DNA from: Spartobacteria bacterium
GTDB taxonomy: Bacteria > Verrucomicrobiota > Verrucomicrobiia > Chthoniobacterales > UBA10450
Reading direction: 5' to 3'
DNA length: 46,719 nt
NCBI GenBank assembly: GCA_003169695.1
Contig: PNAS01000078.1
Coordinates: forward strand, 1-46,719
Part shown: in pieces, positions 10,150 to 18,533 of the stretch
Layout: each line of letters opens with the position of its first letter
Position numbering within the stretch: position 1 is the stretch's first letter
Notes under the pieces: generated by a model
What the model was told of the DNA's origin: nothing
What the model saw: the letters and a program-made list of their open reading frames with translations, nothing else
Database searches by the model: none
Translations under genes and position numbers: made by a program

Positions 10150-12245
10150 GCGACAAGCCTTCTTTCTTCGCTGAGTTGCAGCGCCGCCATGTCTACAAGG
10201 TCGGCGCGGCTTATGCCGTGGCCGGCTGGTTGCTCGTGCAGGTCGTCACCCAGGTCTTCCCTATTTTTGAGGTGTCGGCGTTGGCGCAGAGAATTATCGT
10301 GCTGGTGATCGTCGCCGGATTCCCCTTTGCGCTCATTTTAAGCTGGCTCTTCGACATCACTTCGCAGGGCATCGTGCGCACAGGCGAACTGCCAGCGAGT
10401 GGCGAAGCGCCGGCCGTGCGACGCGAGCGGCTCGGCATCGACCGCAAGCTCAACTATGTCCTGGGCGCACTACTGCTCGTTGCCATTGCTTACTTTGCGG
10501 CCGAGCGCGTCGGGCTAATCAACGGAGCGCGGAAAACATCCTTCGCGGTGACGGCGATCCCGGAGAAATCAATTGCGGTGCTGCCGTTCGAGAACCTTAG
10601 TAGCGACAAGGAGAACGCCTACTTTGCCGACGGGATTCAGGATGAAATTCTCACCAAGCTCGCCAGCATTGCAGACCTTAAAGTCATCTCTCGAATTTCG
10701 ACGGCAAAGTATAAGAGCAAGCCGGAAGATCTGAAGACGGTCTCACAACAGTTAGGTGTCGCCACGGTGTTGGAAGGAACGGTGCAACGATCTACCGGCA
10801 AGGTACGCGTGAACGTGCAGCTGATTGATGCGCGCGTGGATACGCATCTTTGGGCCAAGACTTATGATCGAGACGTGAAGGATGTCTTTGCGGTCGAGAG
10901 CGAAGTCTCGCAGGAGATCGCTGATGCCTTGCAGGCGAAACTTTCGCCTAACGAGACTAATAACCTGGCTACAGCGCCAACACATGATCCGGAGGCCTAC
11001 GACTTGTTTTTGAAAGGTGAATACTACGAACGCGAGGCTGAAGCTTCCCGCAAGCCCGCAGCCTACGAACAAGCCTCTTCGTGGTATCAACAGGCGATCG
11101 CACGCGATCCTCAATTTGCCCTGGCCATGGCACGTTTGGCGGAGAATCAGATGTGGCAGCACTGGTACTTCAAGCGTCTGAGCGAGCCAGAGCTTGAAGA
11201 AGTCAAGAGCCGAGCCGAGCGCGCCCTGCGCCCGGCGCCGGACCTGGCGGAGGGACATATCGCCCTGGGCTTATGCTATTACCTCGGGAAGTGGCAGTAC
11301 GCTCAGGCTCTGGCGGAATTCCAGCGTGCTCTTGAGTTGCAACCTAACAATGTGCCGGCGCTAGATTACGCGGCGCACGTCCATCGGCGTCAAGGTCAAT
11401 GGAAGCAGCATTTGTCTGAGCTGGCGAAATGCGAGGAGTTGGATCCACGGAATAGTAACATCCCGGCACAGATCGGCGCGTCTTACTGCAGATTACGAAT
11501 GTGGGAAGAGGCGAACCGCGCCGGATTACGTTCGCTCGCGCTGGATCCGCACAACCTGGCTGGGATGGTGAATGTCATCCAAAGCTGTCTCAATGGAACT
11601 GGCGATATCGAAAAGGCCACGCGAATTCTCGCCACTTTCCCGGCGGATTCACTCATCGCCAGGTCCGACAAATTTGGCGGAGATATTTCAGGTATCATCG
11701 GTCAGTGGCCTTATGTGTATGCGATCAAGCGAGATTACGGAGCTGCCTTGAAGGCCTGGGACAAGGAAAAGAGCAATTCGCTCGAGAATCGCGACCGCCT
11801 CGCCGCCAGGGCCGCGATTCATTTGCTGACCGGTGATGCGGCGAATGCGCGCGACGAAATCGAGAGCGGACGCGCCTTGGTCGAAGCGAGGCTGCGTCAG
11901 CAGCCGGATGATCGTTATGTGCTGACCCAGCTGAGTTGGATCGAGACGGCGCTGGGACGCAACGCCGAGGCTCTGACGGCCGCACGGCTGGCGGCGGAGC
12001 TGATGCCGCCGGAAAAGGACGCGGTCGAGGGTCCGGAAGTTCTGGCCGGATTGGCAGAAATTGAGGTGCGCACGGGTGAGACGGCCGAAGCAGTAAAGAC
12101 GCTCCGACAGGCGCTTTTGCTTCCCGCCGGCATGGTCGTATCCATCGAGCGGTTGAAAATCGATCCAGTCTGGGACCCGATCCGCAACGATCCCGGTTTC
12201 CAACAACTCCTCAAAGGCACCGAGCTGATTGGGCCTGACAAGTAA
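10146..12245 (+). CDS. Membrane-anchored TolB-like/TPR protein, array copy 6
   Basis: This 699-residue copy begins in an ATGA overlap. It has a type III N-module (RRHVYKVGAAYAVAGWLLVQ, then FDITSQGIVRTGELPASGEA) shared only with copies 8 and 9. The TolB-like domain from about residue 141 and the TPR body are type b, matching copy 3 (KYKSKPEDLKTVSQQLGVAT, DVFAVESEVSQEIADAL, and the C-terminal PVWDPIRNDPGFQQLLKG). The first residues of the TolB domain, ENLSSDKENAYFADG, read like copy 2, which adds to the mosaic appearance. It ends in ELIGPDK with TAA rather than in the Lys-Pro-TGA overlap, and is followed by a 14-nt gap with a Shine-Dalgarno sequence. Confidence 0.85.
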   Translation: MSDKPSFFAELQRRHVYKVGAAYAVAGWLLVQVVTQVFPIFEVSALAQRIIVLVIVAGFPFALILSWLFDITSQGIVRTGELPASGEAPAVRRERLGIDRKLNYVLGALLLVAIAYFAAERVGLINGARKTSFAVTAIPEKSIAVLPFENLSSDKENAYFADGIQDEILTKLASIADLKVISRISTAKYKSKPEDLKTVSQQLGVATVLEGTVQRSTGKVRVNVQLIDARVDTHLWAKTYDRDVKDVFAVESEVSQEIADALQAKLSPNETNNLATAPTHDPEAYDLFLKGEYYEREAEASRKPAAYEQASSWYQQAIARDPQFALAMARLAENQMWQHWYFKRLSEPELEEVKSRAERALRPAPDLAEGHIALGLCYYLGKWQYAQALAEFQRALELQPNNVPALDYAAHVHRRQGQWKQHLSELAKCEELDPRNSNIPAQIGASYCRLRMWEEANRAGLRSLALDPHNLAGMVNVIQSCLNGTGDIEKATRILATFPADSLIARSDKFGGDISGIIGQWPYVYAIKRDYGAALKAWDKEKSNSLENRDRLAARAAIHLLTGDAANARDEIESGRALVEARLRQQPDDRYVLTQLSWIETALGRNAEALTAARLAAELMPPEKDAVEGPEVLAGLAEIEVRTGETAEAVKTLRQALLLPAGMVVSIERLKIDPVWDPIRNDPGFQQLLKGTELIGPDK

Positions 12246-12250
12246 AGGAG
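12245..12250 (+). promoter_or_regulatory. Shine-Dalgarno sequence for array copy 7
   Basis: AAGGAG lies nine bases before the TTG at 12260. It supports the unusual TTG start, whose codon is followed by Asn-Pro-Arg-Asn-Phe-Phe as in copies 2 and 4. It marks independent initiation at one of the two non-overlapping junctions of the array. Confidence 0.6.
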
Positions 12251-12259
12251 CTTCAGATC

Positions 12260-14329
12260 TTGAACCCGCGCAACTTCTTCGCCGAACTGAAACGGCGCAA
12301 TGTTTACAAGGTCGCGGTTGCGTATGCGGTCGTCGGCTGGCTCGTCATCCAAATCAGCTCGACTGTGCTGCCCACGTTTCACGCGCCGGAATGGGTGGTG
12401 CAAACGCTGGTGGTTTTAGTGGCGCTCGGTTTTCCGATTGCGTTGGTGCTCGCATGGGCCTTCGAGCTGACGCCAGAAGGAATCAAGCGGGCGGAAGACG
12501 TTGCGCCTGACGAGTCGATCACGCGCAAGACCGGACGCAAGCTGGTCGGAATCACGGTGGCGCTAGCGGTAATCGCAGCGGGATTGTTCGCGGTTCAATG
12601 GTCAAGGCCGAAGTCGATCCTCACGCCGCGACAAAGCGACGCGGCTACAGGCTCAACCAGCGCATCGCCGCCGATCCCGGAGAAATCCATCGCAGTCCTT
12701 CCATTCGAGAATCTGAGCGAAGAGAAGGCGAACGCTTACTTCGCCGAAGGTATCCAGGACGAAATCCTCACCCGGCTGGCTAAGATCGGAGCGCTCAAGG
12801 TCATCTCACGCACCTCGACGTCTCATTACGCCAGCAGTCCGCAAGACCTCCCGGAGATCGCGCGACAACTTGGAGTAGCTAACATTCTTGAAGGCAGCGT
12901 GCAGAAGGCGCGCGACGCCGTGCACGTCAACGTGCAGCTCATTCGCGCCGCGACCGACGATCACCTCTGGGCGGAGAGTTACGATCGTAAGCTAGATGAC
13001 ATCTTCGCGGTCGAAAAGGAAGTAGCGCAGAGCATCGCCGCCGCTCTTAATGCCAAGCTAAGCGGCGCAGAAGAACAGGCTTTGGCGCAAAAACCAACGA
13101 ACAATTCAGCTGCTTACGATGCTTATCTAAAAGGCATCGCGAATTGGCGCATCCAATCCTCAGAATCGGACAGTGTGCAATCGTTGGAAGAGGCCGTCCG
13201 GCTCGATCCAAATTTCGCCCTGGCCTGGGCCGCTCTAGCCCGAAGTCATTCGAACAATTACTTCTATTACGACACCACTTCTGCGCGGCGCAGCGCCGCC
13301 GAGAAGGCACTAGCTGAAGCAGTGCGGTTGCAGCCAGGCCTGCCAGAAACGCAGCTAGCTCGCGCCTATTTTCAATATTGGGTTTTACAGGACTATAAGG
13401 GCGCGCGTGATATGTCGTTGCAACTGCTGAGCATCTGGCCCGGTAACCCGGATGTTCTCGAGCTCCTCGGCTACACTTCCGCGCGTCTCGAACAATGGCA
13501 GGACGCTCTGGGCTACCTGGACCAGGCTATGCGGTTAAATCCGCAAGACCCAGTCTTACGCCAGTTCGCCGCGTACGGTCACGTCCTGACACGCGATTTT
13601 GCCAGCGCGGTGCGAATGGTGGACGAAGCTCTCCAGACCTGGCCGGCCAATACCGAACTGCTCTCGGTCAAAGCGGAAGTTTTTCAAGCGCTTGGTCAAC
13701 TCGATAAAGCTCAATCAATCGTCGATCGGCTTACGCCGGATATCGAAAAGATGGACGGGAGCGCGACCGCCATTTGGTATCAAGCTATGCTAAAGCGCGA
13801 CCCAAAGATAGCCCTGAGATTCTTCGAGCCTCACGCGACGGATGGGAAATTAGAGCTGGAACAGTGCGCGGGATTGCTTTCTCTGGCAGATCTTCAGGAA
13901 CTTTCGGGACAGAAGGCAGACTCACAGGCCACCTTTGCGCGGGCCCGGGACACCTTGACCGCGAAGTTAAAGACGCAACCAGACAATTACGGTATCCTTG
14001 TCAATCTTAGCTGGGCATTCGCACGGCTTGGTAACCGGGAGCTCGCGCTGAGCACCGTCCAAAAAGCTATCAACGTCGTTCCCGACGCTCGCCGCAGAGC
14101 CTTTGCCGAAGAAATGCGCGCGCGCATCCTCGCTCACCTCGGCGACAAAGATGGCGCCATCGCGAGCTTACCGAAGCTGCTCACAGCTTTCTACGGCGGG
14201 TGGGCTAACCTCCCTCTCACGCCGGCTCTGCTCCGCCTCGATCCCGATTTCGATTCACTGCGCAACGATCCGCGTTTCCAAAAACTCCTCGTCGAGAAAC
14301 CATCTGAGCCGACACCGGCCAAGCCATGA
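12260..14329 (+). CDS. Membrane-anchored TolB-like/TPR protein, array copy 7
   Basis: This 689-residue copy uses a TTG start after a strong AAGGAG. The start is fixed by alignment of NPRNFFAELKRRNVYKVAV with copy 4. The N-module is itself a hybrid. Helix 1 is type II, the next stretch ISSTVLPTFHAPEW resembles type I, and the segment after helix 2 (SITRKTGRKLVGITVALAVI) again follows copy 4. The TolB-like domain starts at about residue 142. The TPR body is type c and resembles copy 2 (ARAYFQYWVLQDYKGARDM). The C-terminus has LRLDPDFDSLRNDPRF and ends in Lys-Pro in an ATGA overlap with copy 8. Function is unknown. Confidence 0.85.
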   Translation: MNPRNFFAELKRRNVYKVAVAYAVVGWLVIQISSTVLPTFHAPEWVVQTLVVLVALGFPIALVLAWAFELTPEGIKRAEDVAPDESITRKTGRKLVGITVALAVIAAGLFAVQWSRPKSILTPRQSDAATGSTSASPPIPEKSIAVLPFENLSEEKANAYFAEGIQDEILTRLAKIGALKVISRTSTSHYASSPQDLPEIARQLGVANILEGSVQKARDAVHVNVQLIRAATDDHLWAESYDRKLDDIFAVEKEVAQSIAAALNAKLSGAEEQALAQKPTNNSAAYDAYLKGIANWRIQSSESDSVQSLEEAVRLDPNFALAWAALARSHSNNYFYYDTTSARRSAAEKALAEAVRLQPGLPETQLARAYFQYWVLQDYKGARDMSLQLLSIWPGNPDVLELLGYTSARLEQWQDALGYLDQAMRLNPQDPVLRQFAAYGHVLTRDFASAVRMVDEALQTWPANTELLSVKAEVFQALGQLDKAQSIVDRLTPDIEKMDGSATAIWYQAMLKRDPKIALRFFEPHATDGKLELEQCAGLLSLADLQELSGQKADSQATFARARDTLTAKLKTQPDNYGILVNLSWAFARLGNRELALSTVQKAINVVPDARRRAFAEEMRARILAHLGDKDGAIASLPKLLTAFYGGWANLPLTPALLRLDPDFDSLRNDPRFQKLLVEKPSEPTPAKP

Positions 14330-16434
14330 GCGACAAGCCTTCTTTTTTCGCCGAGCTAAAGCGCCGCCATGTCTACAAGGTGGGCGCAGCCTATGCCGTC
14401 GCCGGTTGGTTGCTGGTGCAGGTCGTCACACAGGTCTTCCCTATTTTCGAGGTGTCGACGCTGGTGCAGCGAATTATCGTGCTAGCGATCGTCGCTGGAT
14501 TTCCTTTTGCGCTCCTCTTATCCTGGCTCTTCGACATCACTTCGCAGGGCATCGTGCGAACCGGCGCGTTGCCAGCGAGTGGCGAAGCGCCGGCAATGCA
14601 ACGCGAGCGGCTCGGCATCGATCGCAAGCTCAACTATGTCCTGGGCGCACTATTGCTCGTTGCCAGCGCTTACTTTGCGGCCGAGCGCGTCGGGCTAATC
14701 AACGGATCGCGAAAAGCATCCATCGCGGCGACGGCAATCCTGGAGAAATCGATCGCGGTCTTGCCGTTTGAAAACCGGAGCGAAGACAAAGCCAACGCTT
14801 ACTTTGCCGACGGCATCCAGGACGAGATTTTGACGCGCTTAGCGAAGATCGCCGATCTCAAGGTGATCTCGCGGACGTCCACGCAGCATTACAAAAGCGC
14901 GCCGGAAAACCTGCCCGAGATCGCCAGGCAACTTGGCGTCGCAAACATCGTTGAAGGAAGCGTGCAGAAGAATGGCGATGCCGTGCGCGTGAACGTGCAG
15001 CTAATCAAAGCGGCTGATGATTCGCACCTTTGGGCCGAGACCTTTGACCGGAAACTAACCGACATCTTTTCCGTCGAAACCGAAGTAGCGAAAGCTATTG
15101 CCGATCAGCTGCGAGCGAAAGTTACTGGCCAGGAAGAGCAGATCATGGCCGCGAAACCGACGGACAATCCCCAAGCTTACGATGCTTACCTGCGCGGGCT
15201 TGCTTATAATCTCAAAGCGCAAAATTCCCCCGCCAACTCCCTTGGCGCGCAGAAGCATTTAAGAGAAGCGGTGCGCCTCGACCCGAAATTCGCCCTTAGT
15301 TGGGCGCTCCTATCCTATGTCGATGCAGTTGGCTATATCGGAGTTACACTTCAGCCCACGGAATCGCTTCAGGAAGAAGCGCGGCAAGCGGCCGAGACCG
15401 CGCTCACTCTGCAGCCCAATCTCGGCGAGGGGTTGATAGCCAAAGGCTTTTACTATTATGCCTATCAAAAGGATTACCCCACCGCGGTGCGTTACTTCGA
15501 GCAAGCACGTCCACTTCTGCCCAATAGCAGCCGGATTCCTGAATCGCTGGCCTACGTCGCGCGCAGAGGAGGCCAATGGGAGCAAAGCGAGTCATTCTTC
15601 AACCAGGCCGAGCGGCTCGACCCGCGCAATGTTCACCTGCTCACTCAGCACGCGCTTTCCTACCTTCTTCTTCGCCGTTTCGCCGAAGCACAGCGCAAGC
15701 TTGACCAAGTTCTCAACATTACGCCGGACGACGTGGATACCCTGGCGGTGAAAGGATCGATTGCCCAGGCCGAAGGTGACTTGCCGCGCGCTTCAGCCAT
15801 TCTTGGTCCCCTTCATCCCGCCGCCGACAACACCGCCGCGCTGGAAACACAAGTTTACCAGGCGATCCTCGAGCGCCACCCCGACCAAATCATTTCTCGT
15901 TTAAAGGAAATATTAGCCCGGCCTGATCCAGCAGTGGGTTATTTCAATGGCGAGTTGCGTTTTTGGTTAGGATGGGTGCAGCAAGTCGGCGGCGATCAGG
16001 CCGCCGCGCAGGAAAGCTGGCGACAGGCGCATAGCGAACTGGAACCCTTCCTCAAGGAACAGCCCGACAATTATAGTCTCATGGAAGACCTCGCGCTGGT
16101 TGAGATGGGCCTTGGCAACAAAGCGACGGCCTTATCTATGGCGGAACGAGCCATGGCCGCGAATCCAATCGAAAAGGACGTCGTGGACGGGCCGGGTCCG
16201 ATCGAGATCCTCGCCCGGGTCGCGGCGCAGACAGAAGAGCCCGATCGCGCTATTGCCGCCCTAAAAAAGCTGCTCTCGATACCGTATGAGGGCGCACTAC
16301 CTACGGGCAATGCGCCGCTCACTCCTGCTCTCCTCCGGCTCGATCCCATGTTCGATCCGCTCCGGAATGATCCGCGCTTCCAGAAGCTGATCACCAAGGA
16401 AGGGACCGCACCGCCGGCAAGCCCGAAGCCATGA
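14326..16434 (+). CDS. Membrane-anchored TolB-like/TPR protein, array copy 8
   Basis: This 702-residue copy joins a type III N-module (RRHVYKVGAAYAVAGWLLVQ) to a type a body (HYKSAPENLPEIARQLGVAN). The first roughly 430 bases are almost identical to the start of copy 9, while the TPR portions differ much more. The TolB-like domain starts at about residue 141; linker residues SRKASIAATAILEKS precede it in both copies 8 and 9. It ends with LRLDPMFDPLRNDPRF and Pro-Lys-Pro, and its TGA overlaps the ATG of copy 9. The product is probably an inner-membrane protein with a periplasmic TPR domain (inferred); no enzymatic motif is visible. Confidence 0.85.
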   Translation: MSDKPSFFAELKRRHVYKVGAAYAVAGWLLVQVVTQVFPIFEVSTLVQRIIVLAIVAGFPFALLLSWLFDITSQGIVRTGALPASGEAPAMQRERLGIDRKLNYVLGALLLVASAYFAAERVGLINGSRKASIAATAILEKSIAVLPFENRSEDKANAYFADGIQDEILTRLAKIADLKVISRTSTQHYKSAPENLPEIARQLGVANIVEGSVQKNGDAVRVNVQLIKAADDSHLWAETFDRKLTDIFSVETEVAKAIADQLRAKVTGQEEQIMAAKPTDNPQAYDAYLRGLAYNLKAQNSPANSLGAQKHLREAVRLDPKFALSWALLSYVDAVGYIGVTLQPTESLQEEARQAAETALTLQPNLGEGLIAKGFYYYAYQKDYPTAVRYFEQARPLLPNSSRIPESLAYVARRGGQWEQSESFFNQAERLDPRNVHLLTQHALSYLLLRRFAEAQRKLDQVLNITPDDVDTLAVKGSIAQAEGDLPRASAILGPLHPAADNTAALETQVYQAILERHPDQIISRLKEILARPDPAVGYFNGELRFWLGWVQQVGGDQAAAQESWRQAHSELEPFLKEQPDNYSLMEDLALVEMGLGNKATALSMAERAMAANPIEKDVVDGPGPIEILARVAAQTEEPDRAIAALKKLLSIPYEGALPTGNAPLTPALLRLDPMFDPLRNDPRFQKLITKEGTAPPASPKP

Positions 16435-18533
16435 GCGACAAGCCTTCTTTTTTCGCCGAGCTAAAGCGCCGCCATGTCTACAAGGTGGGCGCAGCCTATG
16501 CCGTCGCGGGTTGGTTGCTCGTGCAGGTCGTCACGCAGGTCTTCCCTGTTTTCGAGGTGTCGACGCTGGTGCAGCGAATTATCGTGCTAGTGATCGTCGC
16601 TGGATTTCCTCTTGCGCTCATCTTATCATGGCTCTTCGACATCACTTCGCAGGGCATCGTGCGAACCGGCGCGTTGCCAGCGAGTGGCGAAGCGCCGGCA
16701 ATGCAACGCGAGCGGCTCGGCATCGATCGCAAGCTCAACTATGTCCTGGGCGCGCTATTGTTCGTTGCCATTGCTCATTTTACGGCCGAGCGCGTCGGGC
16801 TAATCAATGGATCGCGGAAAGCATCCATCGCGGCGACGGCAATCCTGGAGAAATCGATCGCGGTCTTACCCTTCGAAAACCGGAGCGAAGACAAAGCGAA
16901 CGCCTACTTTGCCGACGGCATCCAGGACGAGATTCTGACGCGCCTATCGAAGATCGCCGATCTCAAGGTGATCTCGCGGACGTCCACGCAGCATTACAAA
17001 AGCGCGCCGGAAAATCTGCCCGAGATCGCCAGGCAACTTGGCGTCGCAAACATTGTTGAAGGCAGCGTGCAGAAGAGCGGCGACGCCGTGCGGGTGAACG
17101 TGCAGCTAATCAAAGCAGCCAATGATTCCCATCTTTGGGCCGATACCTACGATCGCAAACTGACTGACATCTTTTCGGTGGAGAGTGAAGTAGCTAAAGC
17201 TATCGCCGACCAGTTGCGGGCGAAACTCAGCGGGCAGGAAGAGCAAATCATTGCCGCCAAACCGACAGACAATACCGAGGCTTACGATGGTTACCTGCGC
17301 GGTCTGGCTTACAGTCTCAAAACGATAGACACACCCGCCAACTCCCTTGGCGCACAGAAATATCTCAGAGAAGCAGTGCGATTGGATCCAAAGTTCGCCC
17401 TTGGTTGGGCACTCCTGTCATACGTGGAAGCGCGCAGCTACCTCCACCAGACTCTCGAACCAACAGCCGCCCTCCGTGAAGACGCGCGGCAGGCCGCCGA
17501 AACAGCGCTTACCCTCCAGCCCAACCTCGGCGAGGCCATACTAACCAAGGGATATTACCACTACGCCTGCCTGAAAGATTACGAGACCGCAGTGCGTTAT
17601 TTTGAGCAGGCACGTCGGCTCTTGCCCAATAGCAGCCGGATTCCTGAATCGCTGGCATTGGTCGCACGCAGGCGGGGTCAGTGGGACGAGAGCGAGAGCT
17701 ACTTCAACGACGCCGAGGGGCTTGACCCGCGCAACGTTTACATGCTCACCCAGCACGCGCTTTCCCATATCTGTCTTCGTCGGTTCCCCGAAGCGCTGCG
17801 AAAGCTCGACCAAGTTCTCGACATTATACCGGACGACCTCGATACGCTCGTGGAAAAGGCGGCTATCGCACAAGCTGAGGGCGACCTATCACGTGCCTCG
17901 GCCCTCCTTGGTCCGTTGCACCCCGCTGCCGACGACTCCTCCGCCTTGGAAACACAAGTTTACCAAGCGATCCTGGAGCGTCGCCCTGCCCAAATCATTC
18001 CCCGGCTAAAGGAAATACTGGCCAAGCCTGATCCAGGCTTGGGTTCTTCCAATGGCGAGCTGCGCTTTTGGTTAGGCTGGGCGCAAGAAGTCTCCGGCGA
18101 CCATGCCGCCGCCCAGGAAAGTTGGCGGCAAGCGCGCAGCGAACTCGAACCTTTTCTCAAAGAACAGCCGGAAAATATTATTCTAATTGGAGATCTCGCG
18201 CTGACCAATATGGGACTCGGTGACAAGGCCGCCGCGTTTGCTCTGTCGGAACGGGCCATCGCTACCATGCCGATCGAGAAGGACGCCATCATTGGTCCGG
18301 CGCCTATCGAGACCCTCGCCCGCGTCGCAGCGCAGATGGGAGAACCCGACCGCGCCATCGCCGCCATACAGAAACTACTCTCGATGCCCGCCACTGGCGC
18401 TCTGGCTTCAGGCTTGCCGCTCACTCCCGCCCTGCTCCGGCTTGATCCGATGTTCGATCCGCTCCGGAATGATCCGCGCTTCCAAAAGTTATTCGGCGAC
18501 AAACCACCTGAACCGACATCGGCCAAGCCATGA
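16431..18533 (+). CDS. Membrane-anchored TolB-like/TPR protein, array copy 9
   Basis: This 700-residue copy starts in an ATGA overlap. Its type III N-module is nearly identical to that of copy 8 at DNA level, and the type a body is shared with copies 4, 5 and 8. The TolB-like domain starts at about residue 141 (KSIAVLPFENRSEDKANAYF). TPR-like helices follow, including PNSSRIPESLALVARRRGQW. The C-terminal family motif LRLDPMFDPLRNDPRF and a Lys-Pro terminus overlap copy 10. The long open frame on the opposite strand here (17960-19078) is a composition shadow. Confidence 0.85.
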   Translation: MSDKPSFFAELKRRHVYKVGAAYAVAGWLLVQVVTQVFPVFEVSTLVQRIIVLVIVAGFPLALILSWLFDITSQGIVRTGALPASGEAPAMQRERLGIDRKLNYVLGALLFVAIAHFTAERVGLINGSRKASIAATAILEKSIAVLPFENRSEDKANAYFADGIQDEILTRLSKIADLKVISRTSTQHYKSAPENLPEIARQLGVANIVEGSVQKSGDAVRVNVQLIKAANDSHLWADTYDRKLTDIFSVESEVAKAIADQLRAKLSGQEEQIIAAKPTDNTEAYDGYLRGLAYSLKTIDTPANSLGAQKYLREAVRLDPKFALGWALLSYVEARSYLHQTLEPTAALREDARQAAETALTLQPNLGEAILTKGYYHYACLKDYETAVRYFEQARRLLPNSSRIPESLALVARRRGQWDESESYFNDAEGLDPRNVYMLTQHALSHICLRRFPEALRKLDQVLDIIPDDLDTLVEKAAIAQAEGDLSRASALLGPLHPAADDSSALETQVYQAILERRPAQIIPRLKEILAKPDPGLGSSNGELRFWLGWAQEVSGDHAAAQESWRQARSELEPFLKEQPENIILIGDLALTNMGLGDKAAAFALSERAIATMPIEKDAIIGPAPIETLARVAAQMGEPDRAIAAIQKLLSMPATGALASGLPLTPALLRLDPMFDPLRNDPRFQKLFGDKPPEPTSAKP

